Source: Lachnospiraceae bacterium (lineage in GTDB: Bacteria > Bacillota > Clostridia > Lachnospirales > Lachnospiraceae). From it: a DNA stretch of 64,000 nt. Below the pieces are notes generated by a model that saw only the letters and a program-made list of their open reading frames with translations, searched no databases and was not told the origin of the DNA. The position numbers and the translations under genes are program-made. This document shows positions 26,704 to 34,750 of the stretch, in pieces; positions within the stretch are counted from its first letter, which is position 1, and each line of letters begins with the position of its first letter. The stretch covers positions 1 through 64,000 of the forward strand of contig JAQXLY010000035.1 of NCBI GenBank assembly GCA_029012365.1, written 5' to 3'.

Positions 26704-27648
26704 ATGGAATGTCAGCTTTGTCCGCGTCGCTGTCCGGTGGACAGAAAGGGCGGAGAACGGGGCTTTTGCGGTATGACAGAGGATGTGTTTGTAGCACGTG
26801 TGGCACCGCATTTTTGGGAAGAGCCCTGTATTTCCGGAACAAACGGGTCCGGGACGGTTTTCTTTTCCGGATGCAATCTGCGCTGTGTGTATTGCCAAAA
26901 TTATAAGATAGCGGCAGGTAAGGCGGGGCGCAGAATGTCGGTGGAGGAGCTCGCTGCGGCTTTTTTATCCTTGCAGGAGCAGGGGTGCCATAATCTGAAT
27001 CTGGTGACACCCGGTCACTTTGCACCACAGATTGCAGAAGCACTGAGACTTGCAAAACCAAATATACCGGTGGTATACAATACATCCTCCTACGAATGTG
27101 TACAAACACTTCGTAATCTGGAGGGACTTGTGGATATCTATCTGGCGGATTTGAAATATCCGGATGCAGAGCTTTCAAAGCGTTACTCTCATGCCGCAGA
27201 CTATCCGGAGATAGCGAAAGCAGCGATTGATGAGATGGTACGGCAGACAGGCGGCGTGGAATATATATGTACTCCGGAAGCAGAGGTCGGACACGGAAAA
27301 GGTTCGGAGTCTGCCTGCAAGGTAGTGAAAAATGCTACGGAATATCCGGATGGCGCATTGATGCGCCGGGGAGTTATCGTCAGACATCTTCTTTTGCCGG
27401 GGCGGGTAGAGGAGGCAAAACAGGTTCTCCGGTATTTGTATGAAACTTATAAAGATACGGTAGCTGTCAGTATTCTGAATCAGTATACGCCCCTGCCGCA
27501 TGTAGCGGCGTATCCGGAACTGAATCGTAAGGTGACGGAGGAGGAATACGAGGAGGTTGTGGAGTTTGCGCTGGAGCTTGGAATCGGTCACGGTTTTTTG
27601 CAGGAGGGGCAGGCAGCGGATGAAAGCTTTATACCGGAGTTTTTATAA
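26704..27648 (+). CDS. Radical SAM protein, PflA-like (COG1313 type)
   Basis: A 314-residue iron-sulfur protein. The cluster motif CNLRCVYC holds the three cysteines of the radical SAM cluster, preceded by SGTVFFSG. An extra cysteine set stands at the N terminus (C3, C6, C10 and C22), as in the group annotated as pyruvate formate-lyase activating enzyme-like proteins. NLVTPGHFAP and VVYNTSSYE are further conserved blocks. Full length for the group. The start is the ATG at 26704 behind AAAGAGGTG, 4 bases after the kinase stop, so co-transcription with the two-component system is likely. The substrate protein is unknown. Confidence 0.85.
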   Translation: MECQLCPRRCPVDRKGGERGFCGMTEDVFVARVAPHFWEEPCISGTNGSGTVFFSGCNLRCVYCQNYKIAAGKAGRRMSVEELAAAFLSLQEQGCHNLNLVTPGHFAPQIAEALRLAKPNIPVVYNTSSYECVQTLRNLEGLVDIYLADLKYPDAELSKRYSHAADYPEIAKAAIDEMVRQTGGVEYICTPEAEVGHGKGSESACKVVKNATEYPDGALMRRGVIVRHLLLPGRVEEAKQVLRYLYETYKDTVAVSILNQYTPLPHVAAYPELNRKVTEEEYEEVVEFALELGIGHGFLQEGQAADESFIPEFL

Positions 27649-27824
27649 GTTGTTTATTTAATCGGTGGTTCGTTAAAGAAAGATTAAAATTCCATTAAGA
27701 ATGAAAGTATTTCAAAATTTGTTCATAAATTCATGCTAGACTGAATTTGAAAAGAGGAACGGCACAGTGCGTATGCCGCTTCAGGTACATAGAGTTTGTT
27801 TGTAAGAGTAACGGAGGCATAAAT

Positions 27825-28763
27825 TTGAAAGAAAGTATGAAGAGAGAAGATAACATAAACGAAGAAAAGCTTTATGAGGAATATGAGGCGGCAGAGCTTG
27901 TGCCGACGGAGAAACATTTGCTTGCGCAGACCGCGACCATGGATGAATGGAGGCGTATGCAGCTGATTTATAATGCGGCACTGAAGGAGATAAATACAAA
28001 GCTTGAGATTTTAAACAGTGAATTTCAGATGGCGCACAGGTATAATCCGATTGAGCATATTACGGCGCGTATCAAGTCTCCGGACAGCATTGCCAAAAAG
28101 CTCAGGCATCAGGGCAGAGCGGTTACGATAGAAAATATTGTACGTTACATTAACGATGTTGCGGGAATTCGTATCATTTGTTCTTTTACCTCGGATATTT
28201 ATAAGATTTCCGAGCTGATTCGCAAGCAAAGTGATGTAAAGGTATTAAAGATAAAGGACTATATCGAAAATCCGAAACCGAACGGGTATACCAGTTATCA
28301 TATGATTGTATCCGTGCCGATTTTTCTTTCGGATATGACGATTGATACGAAGGTAGAGATTCAGATTCGGACCATTGCAATGGACTTTTGGGCAAGCTTA
28401 GAGCATAAGATGTATTATAAGTTTGAAGGAAATGCTCCGGAGAATATCCGCCGTGAGTTAAAGGAGTGTGCGGATCTGGTGGGATTTCTTGACCGTAAGA
28501 TGCTGGCAATCAACGAGGAGATTAAGAAATACAGTGACGAGGAAGAAGAGGGAGAATTGATTTCCGAATCGCTTCGTATGTTGTTCGGAAGGGTGAATGA
28601 GGAGAACGAAGCAAAGGAAACGGCATTACACGAAGCAAAGGATTCGGTAGTCATTGATCTGGATGAGGCACAGTTACGTAAGGCAGATGAGGAGACGGAG
28701 AGTGCAGTTTCCAGAAAGAAGCTTTTTACCATGCCGAAAAGCAGAAAGGCATCCATAAATTAA
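27825..28763 (+). CDS. Small alarmone synthetase, RelA/SpoT synthetase domain
   Basis: A 312-residue protein with a (p)ppGpp synthetase domain and no hydrolase, TGS or ACT domain, so a small alarmone synthetase of the RelP/RelQ kind. Seen are RIKSPDSIAKKLRHQG, INDVAGIRIICSF, the substrate loop ENPKPNGYTSYHMIV, and EIQIRTIAMDFWASLEHK. An acidic, charged tail of about 90 residues follows the domain and is longer than usual. The start is most likely the TTG at 27825 with GGAGG at 27813-27817; an ATG at 27837 is the alternative. Upstream, 27649-27824 holds only an AT-rich leader with a possible extended -10 (TGCTAGACT near 27734-27742). Confidence 0.9.
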   Translation: MKESMKREDNINEEKLYEEYEAAELVPTEKHLLAQTATMDEWRRMQLIYNAALKEINTKLEILNSEFQMAHRYNPIEHITARIKSPDSIAKKLRHQGRAVTIENIVRYINDVAGIRIICSFTSDIYKISELIRKQSDVKVLKIKDYIENPKPNGYTSYHMIVSVPIFLSDMTIDTKVEIQIRTIAMDFWASLEHKMYYKFEGNAPENIRRELKECADLVGFLDRKMLAINEEIKKYSDEEEEGELISESLRMLFGRVNEENEAKETALHEAKDSVVIDLDEAQLRKADEETESAVSRKKLFTMPKSRKASIN

Positions 28764-28789
28764 GGAGCTGCTGATATAGTTAGGGCAAC

Positions 28790-28824
28790 ACGGATGTATC
28801 CGGGGTTGCCCTAAGAAAGATGTT
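28790..28824 (+). terminator. Terminator-like hairpin after the alarmone synthetase gene
   Basis: TTAGGGCAAC (28790-28799) pairs with GTTGCCCTAA (28805-28814), and CGG/CCG pairs fit inside. A short run of T follows after eight bases, so termination may be weak. Confidence 0.65.
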
Positions 28825-28835
28825 TTTAAAAGTGC

Positions 28836-28864
28836 TTGACAAAAATTGCTTTCTGTGCTATTCT
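28836..28864 (+). promoter_or_regulatory. Promoter of the feo operon
   Basis: TTGACA at 28836-28841, 17 bases and TATTCT at 28859-28864. FeoA starts 64 bases further on. Confidence 0.85.
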
Positions 28865-28872
28865 CAACTATG

Positions 28873-28888
28873 GTTAGACATGACTAAC
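28873..28888. promoter_or_regulatory. Palindrome at the feo transcription start, likely metal-repressor operator
   Basis: GTTAGACATGACTAAC is a near-perfect inverted repeat (GTTAG and CTAAC arms) covering the expected transcription start. DtxR-family iron or manganese repressors bind sites of this TTAG-CTAA kind in front of feo genes, so iron repression is inferred. No such repressor gene is in the window. Confidence 0.65.
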
Positions 28889-28927
28889 TAAAGAGTGTGG
28901 ATTTATATTTATTATCGGGAGGCAGAT

Positions 28928-29140
28928 ATGACTTTAGCAGAGGCACAAATCGGTAAAGAATATAGAATAAAGGAAATTGACACGAATGACGAGGAGCTGA
29001 ATACATTTTTGTTTTCTCTCGGATGCTATAGCGGAGAGCCGATTACGGTGATTTCACGCAGGAAAAGCGGCTGTGTCGTTTCGATTAAAGATGGCAGATA
29101 TAATATAGACCGTCCGCTTGCGGAGGCCATACAGATTTAG
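28928..29140 (+). CDS. feoA: Ferrous iron transport protein FeoA
   Basis: A 70-residue SH3-like cytoplasmic protein that supports FeoB. The pattern LAEAQIGKEYRIKEID, then LFSLGCYSGEPITVI and a late basic strand RKSGCVVSIKDGRYNID, followed by LAEAIQI, is that of FeoA. The ATG at 28928 lies behind GGGAGGCAG; the longer open frame covers the promoter leader. FeoB follows 137 bases downstream with a stem-loop between. Confidence 0.92.
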   Translation: MTLAEAQIGKEYRIKEIDTNDEELNTFLFSLGCYSGEPITVISRRKSGCVVSIKDGRYNIDRPLAEAIQI

Positions 29141-29199
29141 GGAACGCTGTTTTTCGGACCGATATTCAACAGACATTGAATTAATCAGCGTTTCCCTAA
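29137..29199 (+). other. Long inverted repeat between feoA and feoB
   Basis: TTAGGGAACGCTG (29137-29149) pairs with CAGCGTTTCCCTAA (29186-29199) with one bulge. It begins at the FeoA stop codon. It could slow RNA decay or partly terminate, setting the ratio of FeoA to FeoB; no strong T run follows. Confidence 0.6.
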
Positions 29200-29277
29200 T
29201 TTATGTCAAGGAGTTAGCCTATGCTTCCCAACCACGGAATGCGGGCTTGCGGATTGAGTAAAAAGGAGGAAACTCAT

Positions 29278-31272
29278 ATGAGAATCGCTTTGGCGGGGAA
29301 TCCAAACAGCGGTAAGACATCGATGTATAACGAGCTTACCGGCAGAAACGAAAAAGTAGGGAATTGGGCAGGAGTAACCGTAGACAAGAAAGAGAGTCCT
29401 GTGAAAAGGAGTTTATATGACGGAAACGAGGAGTATATTTTAGTAGACCTTCCCGGTGCATATTCCATGTCTCCGTTCACAGCTGAGGAGAGTATTACAA
29501 GTGCCTATATAAAGAACGAGAAGCCGGATGTCATTATTAATATTGTGGACGGGACAAATCTGAGCCGCAGCCTGTTTTTTACGACCCAGCTCCTTGAGCT
29601 TGGGATACCGGTGGTAGTTGCTTTAAATAAGAGTGATATCAATGAGAAAAAGGAAACTAAGATTGATGAAGCGGCATTGGCGGAAAAGCTCGGATGTCCT
29701 GTGGTTAAGACGGTTTCCGCTCCCGGTGCCGTAAACGGTCTGGCGGAAGTGATGAAGGCTGTCGCAGCTGTAGCGGGAAAGCGTCAAAAAGCCCCATATG
29801 TGCAGGAGACTATCGATATGAAGGATAAAGCGACGGCAGAGGCGGCGGACAGGAAGCGTTTTTCCTTTGTGAATCGGATAGTCGCAGATGTTGAAAAGCG
29901 GAAGGTGCTTACGAAGGAGCGAAATTATCAGGATAAGATTGATGCGGTTCTGACAAATAAGTGGTTTGGTATTCCGATTTTTGCGGTAGTGATGTTTCTT
30001 GTATTTTACATATCACAGTCTACGGTGGGCACATGGATTGCAGACCTGCTGACAGGCTGGATTGATATGTTCAGGGAATGGGTTGCGGGCAAGGTGGAAG
30101 GCGCGAATCCGTTTTTGCAGTCGCTGTTAGTGGATGGTGTTATCGGCGGTGTGGGAGCCGTAATAGGATTTCTGCCGCTTGTAATGGTTATGTATTTCCT
30201 GATTGCATTACTGGAGGATTGCGGTTATATGGCACGCGCAACGATAGTGCTTGACCCGATTTTTAAGAAGGTGGGTCTGTCCGGCAAGTCTGTAATCCCG
30301 ATGGTTATCGGTACAGGGTGTGCGATTCCCGGTGTAATGGCATGCCGCACAATCCGGAACGACAGAGAGCGCAGAGCTACCGCAATGCTGACTCCGTTTA
30401 TGCCGTGCGGAGCGAAGCTCCCGGTAATTGCACTGTTTGCGGGTGCTTTTTTTGCCGATGCGTCATGGGTCGGACCTCTGATGTATTTTGTCGGGATTGT
30501 ACTGATTTTGCTTGGAGCGTTGTTAGTAAATAAGCTGACGGGGTGCAGGCACAGAAAGTCGTTTTTCATTATGGAGCTTCCGGAATATAAGGTACCGAGC
30601 CTGTGGAGAGCAATTCTTTCCATGTGCTCCCGCGGCAAGGCATATATTATTAAGGCCGGCACAGTGATTCTTGTTTGTAATGCGGTTGTTCAGATTATGC
30701 AGACCTTTAACTGGAAATTGCAGGTAGTAGAGGAGGGGGCGGAGCGTAGTTCCATTCTGGCCGGTATCGCTTCTCCGTTTGCGGTTCTTTTAATTCCGTT
30801 AGGATTCGGCGTATGGCAGCTGGCGGCGGCAGCAATCACCGGATTTATTGCAAAAGAAAATGTTGTGGCTACAATCGCGGTTGTTTACGGTCTGACGAAT
30901 TTTATTGATACGGAAGAGCTGGCATTAACAGGCGGCGCAAATGAAGTAGCGGTTGCCATGGGACTTACGAAGGCAGCGGCATTGGCATATCTGATGTTCA
31001 ATTTATACTCACCGCCTTGTTTTGCGGCAATCGGAGCCATGAATGCGGAGATGAAAAGTGCAAAGTGGCTGTGGAGCGGTATTGCACTTCAGCTCGGAAC
31101 GGGATATACGATTGCATTCATAGTATATCAGACAGGTACGCTTATTTTGACCGGCAGCTTCGGAACCGGATTTGTACCGGGACTTGCGGCTGTGGCAGGT
31201 ATGGCAGGTATCGTGCTTTTCCTGATTGGCAGGGCAAATAAAAGAAATGCTGTCCAAACCGCGGCACAGTAA
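29278..31272 (+). CDS. feoB: Ferrous iron transporter FeoB
   Basis: A 664-residue membrane protein with an N-terminal G domain. Guanine nucleotide motifs are G1 GNPNSGKTS (7-15), G2 around NWAGVTVD, G3 DLPGAYS and G4 NKSD. The membrane part has two FeoB gate domains: GAVIGFLPLVMVMYFL with EDCGYMARATI, and the MVIGTGCAIPGVMACRTI and PFMPCGAKLPV motifs whose cysteines are conserved. The start is the ATG at 29278 behind AAGGAGG. A small Cys-rich membrane protein gene follows after 53 bases. Confidence 0.98.
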   Translation: MRIALAGNPNSGKTSMYNELTGRNEKVGNWAGVTVDKKESPVKRSLYDGNEEYILVDLPGAYSMSPFTAEESITSAYIKNEKPDVIINIVDGTNLSRSLFFTTQLLELGIPVVVALNKSDINEKKETKIDEAALAEKLGCPVVKTVSAPGAVNGLAEVMKAVAAVAGKRQKAPYVQETIDMKDKATAEAADRKRFSFVNRIVADVEKRKVLTKERNYQDKIDAVLTNKWFGIPIFAVVMFLVFYISQSTVGTWIADLLTGWIDMFREWVAGKVEGANPFLQSLLVDGVIGGVGAVIGFLPLVMVMYFLIALLEDCGYMARATIVLDPIFKKVGLSGKSVIPMVIGTGCAIPGVMACRTIRNDRERRATAMLTPFMPCGAKLPVIALFAGAFFADASWVGPLMYFVGIVLILLGALLVNKLTGCRHRKSFFIMELPEYKVPSLWRAILSMCSRGKAYIIKAGTVILVCNAVVQIMQTFNWKLQVVEEGAERSSILAGIASPFAVLLIPLGFGVWQLAAAAITGFIAKENVVATIAVVYGLTNFIDTEELALTGGANEVAVAMGLTKAAALAYLMFNLYSPPCFAAIGAMNAEMKSAKWLWSGIALQLGTGYTIAFIVYQTGTLILTGSFGTGFVPGLAAVAGMAGIVLFLIGRANKRNAVQTAAQ

Positions 31273-31325
31273 AGAACCGGACCGGACAGCGAAGGAAGCA
31301 GAGAACAGATGGAAGGAGATTTCCT

Positions 31326-31517
31326 ATGGTGGATATTGTTATTATTGCGGTGCTCCTTGTAATTTTTTGTGGGGCGGCTGCCTATATCGTTAAGGCAAAA
31401 AAGAAGGGGACAAAGTGTATCGGCTGTCCTGCCGGGGATAACTGTATATACAGGAAAGGAAATGGGAATGAAAAAGGCTGTCACTGCGAATGTAGTGGTA
31501 ACAGCCCGGAAAAATAA
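31326..31517 (+). CDS. FeoB-associated Cys-rich membrane protein
   Basis: A 63-residue protein: one N-terminal membrane helix (VDIVIIAVLLVIFCGAAAYIV) and a cytoplasmic tail with six cysteines in CIGCPAGDNC and CHCEC. This is the pattern of the short proteins found beside feoB in Clostridia, thought to take the place of FeoC. RBS AAGGAG lies just before the ATG. An imperfect stem-loop (GGCTGT at 31476, ACAGCC at 31501) overlaps its 3' end. Confidence 0.88.
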   Translation: MVDIVIIAVLLVIFCGAAAYIVKAKKKGTKCIGCPAGDNCIYRKGNGNEKGCHCECSGNSPEK

Positions 31518-31543
31518 GGTTTTCACTTCAAAGGTATTCTGTT

Positions 31544-32851
31544 TTATTCTTTCAGGTAGCTGCCGAGAATGCGGCGGGCCAGCTCCCATGTGTCCTCTAA
31601 CGTGAATACAGTGTATTCGGCACGTTTATGTATACCGTGGGTTTGCAGGAGCTCTTCGGTATATTCGGAGAGGCGGTAGGTGGAGTAGGTTCCGTCTCCT
31701 ACCTGTTCACTGTAATGAGTAACAACCGGGATGACGGAGCTTTCCGTGATTTCGATTGTGCCCTCCGGTGTCTCTGTCAGCGTGACCTCTGCCATTCCGC
31801 CAAGTAAACGCGGAGCTTCGATTTGTCCGGAAATGAAGTTGCCGAGAGAGTAAAATACAAGCATATTGCCGCCGTCCGGACGTTCAATCCACTCTACCGG
31901 CTCTAATACGTGAGGGTGGGCACCGATGACAAGGTCTACCCCCTCTTCTGCAAAAAGAGTGGTCCATGAAATCTGGCTTTTATCGGGCTCGTAGACATAT
32001 TCCGTGCCCCAGTGTGGAAATACGATGACAAAGTCCGAAAGCTCCTTTGCCTGCCGTATCTGGGAACGGATATAATCACGGTTATTCCATGTCAAAAGAG
32101 TTACAAGATGTTCTTTTCCGTTCGGAATGGGAATCCCGTTTAATCCATAGGTATAATTTAACATGGCAATACGAATGCCGTTTTTTTCCACAACGGTAAT
32201 GGTATCTTTTGCTTCCGGCGAATCGTAGATTCCGAGTACCGTAATCTCCGGGTGGTTGGTTTTCCAATAGTTTAAGCAGTTTTCTACGCCCTTTGCGCCC
32301 TTATCCATAGTGTGGTTGGTGGCATGAAGCACTACATCAAAGCCGGCATTGACAATGGCATCTCCCATAGCATCCGGTGTATTAAAGGTCGGATAGCCAC
32401 TGTAAGGAAATTCGGAACCGCCGAGGATGGTTTCCTGATTAATGACAGCGATATCCGCTGCACTGATTTCTTCTGTTAAATGTCGGTAAAAGCCGTTGAA
32501 ATCATAGGTGCCGTCTTCCTGTAAGCCACCGTTTAAGGTACTTCCGTGGACTAAATCATCTCCTACCGCAAGCAGAGTAACCTGACGCGGCATAGGAGTC
32601 GGACTCGGAGTCGGAGTCGGCGTAGGAGAAGGAGTGGCTGTCGGTTCGGGTGATTTGCTCGGACTAAGAGTAAGACCGGAGGTAGGTGCTGCCGGTGTGA
32701 CGGTAAGATTGTCCTGTGGAGAAAACGTCTGGGCGGTTTTATTACAGGAAGCAAATATAAAAAGGAAGAAAAGCCCGCAGAAAATGAAACGGGCTTTCTT
32801 GACTTTATAGGAAATACCGTGTTGAGTCAATTTGTAGAATAAAGGCTTCAT
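31544..32851 (-). CDS. CapA-family lipoprotein (metallophosphatase fold)
   Basis: A 435-residue lipoprotein with signal segment and lipobox FASC (lipid on C36). A Thr-Pro-Ser linker follows, about residues 50-90. The CapA/PGA_cap domain begins VTLLAVGDDLVHGS and contains INQETILGG, HATNHTMDKGAKG, an FPHWGTEY strand and GAHPHVLEPVEWI, the metal and active-site motifs of the family. Some members help in poly-gamma-glutamate capsule; others are plain surface proteins. It lies 21 bases after the VanY-like gene and shares its promoter. RBS AAAGGAG. Confidence 0.9.
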   Translation of the reverse strand: MKPLFYKLTQHGISYKVKKARFIFCGLFFLFIFASCNKTAQTFSPQDNLTVTPAAPTSGLTLSPSKSPEPTATPSPTPTPTPSPTPMPRQVTLLAVGDDLVHGSTLNGGLQEDGTYDFNGFYRHLTEEISAADIAVINQETILGGSEFPYSGYPTFNTPDAMGDAIVNAGFDVVLHATNHTMDKGAKGVENCLNYWKTNHPEITVLGIYDSPEAKDTITVVEKNGIRIAMLNYTYGLNGIPIPNGKEHLVTLLTWNNRDYIRSQIRQAKELSDFVIVFPHWGTEYVYEPDKSQISWTTLFAEEGVDLVIGAHPHVLEPVEWIERPDGGNMLVFYSLGNFISGQIEAPRLLGGMAEVTLTETPEGTIEITESSVIPVVTHYSEQVGDGTYSTYRLSEYTEELLQTHGIHKRAEYTVFTLEDTWELARRILGSYLKE

Positions 32852-32872
32852 AAAAGCTCCTTTCGGGGGTAC

Positions 32873-34105
32873 TTAAAATGGAATATCGTGTGGAACGGGG
32901 ACAGGCTCCGCATCCATGGAAATTTCGGGTTCGGGAGTAAAGGAAGGCTCTTCGTCCAAAGGTATTTCAGGAACAGGAGTAAGGGAAGGCTCTTCGTCCG
33001 AAGGTATCTCAGGAACAGGAGTAAGGTCAGCTTCTTCGTCCGAAGGAACCTCCGGGTCGGTGTCCGGATTAGGTGTAATACTCGGAACAGGCGCTACGTC
33101 GGGTGTCGGTTCCGGTGTGACTTGTGCGGCAAGCTCCTCCTGCTTCTTTTCGTATGCGGCAATATCTTCCAGCATAAGGGCGTAATCGGCCTCTGATAAT
33201 AGCTCCCAGTATTCCTCAGGGGGTACAAGCAGATTTGAGGTTGGGGGAACACCGTAGTATTCTTCTAACACAATGTTCTGTTCCTTTAAGTAAGTGGCAA
33301 GCTCGACTCCTACATAGCGGAAATGCCATGGCTCAAAATTATAACCCGTAATATCTTTCTTGTTTTCAGGATAACGGAGTATCCAGCCGTATAAATGCGC
33401 ATTTTCAAGCAGCCACTTGTATTCCTGTGTTTTAAGTATATCATAATTGTTCTTATAGTCCGTAGCTTCACAACAAAGGTCCACAGCTAATCCCGTCTGG
33501 TGCTCAGAGGTGCCGGGAAGGGCGTGGTAACGGGAAACCTCATAATATCCGTAGGTCTTTAAGTTCCATGAATAAATTGCCTTTTGCAATTTGTACGAAC
33601 GGAACCCGCAGCGCAGTACCAGATGATATCCGTCCGCTTCGGCGGCAGCAAACAGTTCTTCGAGGGCTGTAGCGGCAACCGGCTGCAGATAGCGGCGTTC
33701 ATTAATTCCTTTATGGTAAATCTCCACATCGGGCTCTACCATATACGGGATGTAGCCTGAAGGAAGCAGATATTCTTTATTCACAATCAGTGTATAGGTT
33801 GAGGTGTTCGTATTTAACGCTGCCGGTTCCGGGTAGGAAAAGGTAAGCTCTCCTGCACTCTCTGCCTGTGTTTTCCCGAGAGGAAGAGGTGTCGGGGAAG
33901 GAGTAGGTCTGGGTGTCGGCTTTGGGGTAGGGGTTGCAGTCGGTTTCGGTGTTATTGCCGGTGTCGGCCGCAAAAGCAGCCGGTCAGGTGTAAAAAAGGA
34001 GTCCGCCATGGTATATTTATCCTGCATAGTAACACGAAAATCAGGGAATCCGCCTAATAGAAGTGCACTTATTATAAGTATAATCATAGTTTTTGTCGTG
34101 TTCAT
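32873..34105 (-). CDS. VanY-like D-alanyl-D-alanine carboxypeptidase (M15B)
   Basis: A 410-residue exported zinc peptidase that would trim the last D-Ala of peptidoglycan stems. An N-terminal hydrophobic segment (MIILIISALLLGGF) and a Thr-Pro linker (about residues 50-75) lead to the catalytic domain with RCGFRSYKLQ, PGTSEHQTGLAVDL, holding the zinc His and Asp, and FEPWHFRYVG, holding the last His. A Pro-Glu-Asp-rich C-terminal tail of about 100 residues ends in tandem 14-residue repeats. RBS GGAGG at 34111-34115. Its own promoter lies at 34137-34165. Confidence 0.92.
   Translation of the reverse strand: MNTTKTMIILIISALLLGGFPDFRVTMQDKYTMADSFFTPDRLLLRPTPAITPKPTATPTPKPTPRPTPSPTPLPLGKTQAESAGELTFSYPEPAALNTNTSTYTLIVNKEYLLPSGYIPYMVEPDVEIYHKGINERRYLQPVAATALEELFAAAEADGYHLVLRCGFRSYKLQKAIYSWNLKTYGYYEVSRYHALPGTSEHQTGLAVDLCCEATDYKNNYDILKTQEYKWLLENAHLYGWILRYPENKKDITGYNFEPWHFRYVGVELATYLKEQNIVLEEYYGVPPTSNLLVPPEEYWELLSEADYALMLEDIAAYEKKQEELAAQVTPEPTPDVAPVPSITPNPDTDPEVPSDEEADLTPVPEIPSDEEPSLTPVPEIPLDEEPSFTPEPEISMDAEPVPVPHDIPF
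32922..33052 (-). repeat. Tandem 42-bp repeats in the VanY-like protein tail
   Basis: About three units encode PSDEEADLTPVPEI, PSDEEPSLTPVPEI and PLDEEPSFTPEPEI, ending in a decayed fourth. All stay in frame and extend an acidic, proline-rich C terminus. Boundaries are approximate. Confidence 0.75.
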
Positions 34106-34136
34106 AAAAGCCTCCGGGGGGTATTACGTCACGTTG

Positions 34137-34165
34137 ATTGTATGAAAAATAAGGAAAAAAGTCAA
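34137..34165 (-). promoter_or_regulatory. Promoter of the VanY-CapA pair
   Basis: On the minus strand TTGACT (34165-34160), 17 bases and TACAAT (34142-34137). It sits in the 78-base gap after rfbC and would separate this pair from the rhamnose operon. Confidence 0.7.
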
Positions 34166-34183
34166 TGGTATTTTTAGGACAGA

Positions 34184-34750
34184 TTAGAAAATCAGCCCTT
34201 TTTCCTTTGCCTCGGAAAGCGTAGGCCATGCCCTGTCTCTGGCATTCGGCTGTGGGGTTACGGAAGGAAGGGACGGCCAGGGGATGTTAAGCGCCGGGTC
34301 GTTATACCGTATCCCGTATTCATCACCGGGTGTGTAGAAATCCCCGCATTTATAAGAAAAAACAGCCGTATCCGAGAGAACCAGAAAGCCGTGTGCAAAG
34401 CCCTTCGGAACAAAAAGCTGCCTTTTGTTTTCCTCCGAAAGCTGAATACCGAAGGATTTGCCGAAGGTAGCGGAGGCTGTCCGCAGGTCTACAACGGCAA
34501 CGAAGACTTCACCGGCCAAAGCCCGTACCAGCTTCTCCTGGGGATGAGCGTGCTGATAATGAAGTCCGCGAAGGATTCCTTTTGTGGAGCAGGACTGGTT
34601 ATCCTGTACAAAGGTGCAGTTGATTCCCGCTTCCCTGAAATCTCTTTCGTTGTAGGTCTCCATAAAATATCCGCGTTCGTCAAAGTGTACGTTTGGTTCT
34701 ATTATCAAAAGTCCGTCGATATCGCAACGGGTCACTGTAAGTTTTCCCAT
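34184..34750 (-). CDS. rfbC: dTDP-4-dehydrorhamnose 3,5-epimerase
   Basis: A 188-residue cupin-fold enzyme, third step of dTDP-L-rhamnose synthesis. Seen are HFDERGYFMETYNERDF, FVQDNQSCSTKGILRGLHYQ with the catalytic histidine, VVDLRTASATFGK, LFVPKGFAHGFLVLSD and FSYKCGDFYTPGDEYGIRYND. Length is standard. It overlaps rfbD by 19 bases and ends the operon. Confidence 0.97.
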   Translation of the reverse strand: MGKLTVTRCDIDGLLIIEPNVHFDERGYFMETYNERDFREAGINCTFVQDNQSCSTKGILRGLHYQHAHPQEKLVRALAGEVFVAVVDLRTASATFGKSFGIQLSEENKRQLFVPKGFAHGFLVLSDTAVFSYKCGDFYTPGDEYGIRYNDPALNIPWPSLPSVTPQPNARDRAWPTLSEAKEKGLIF

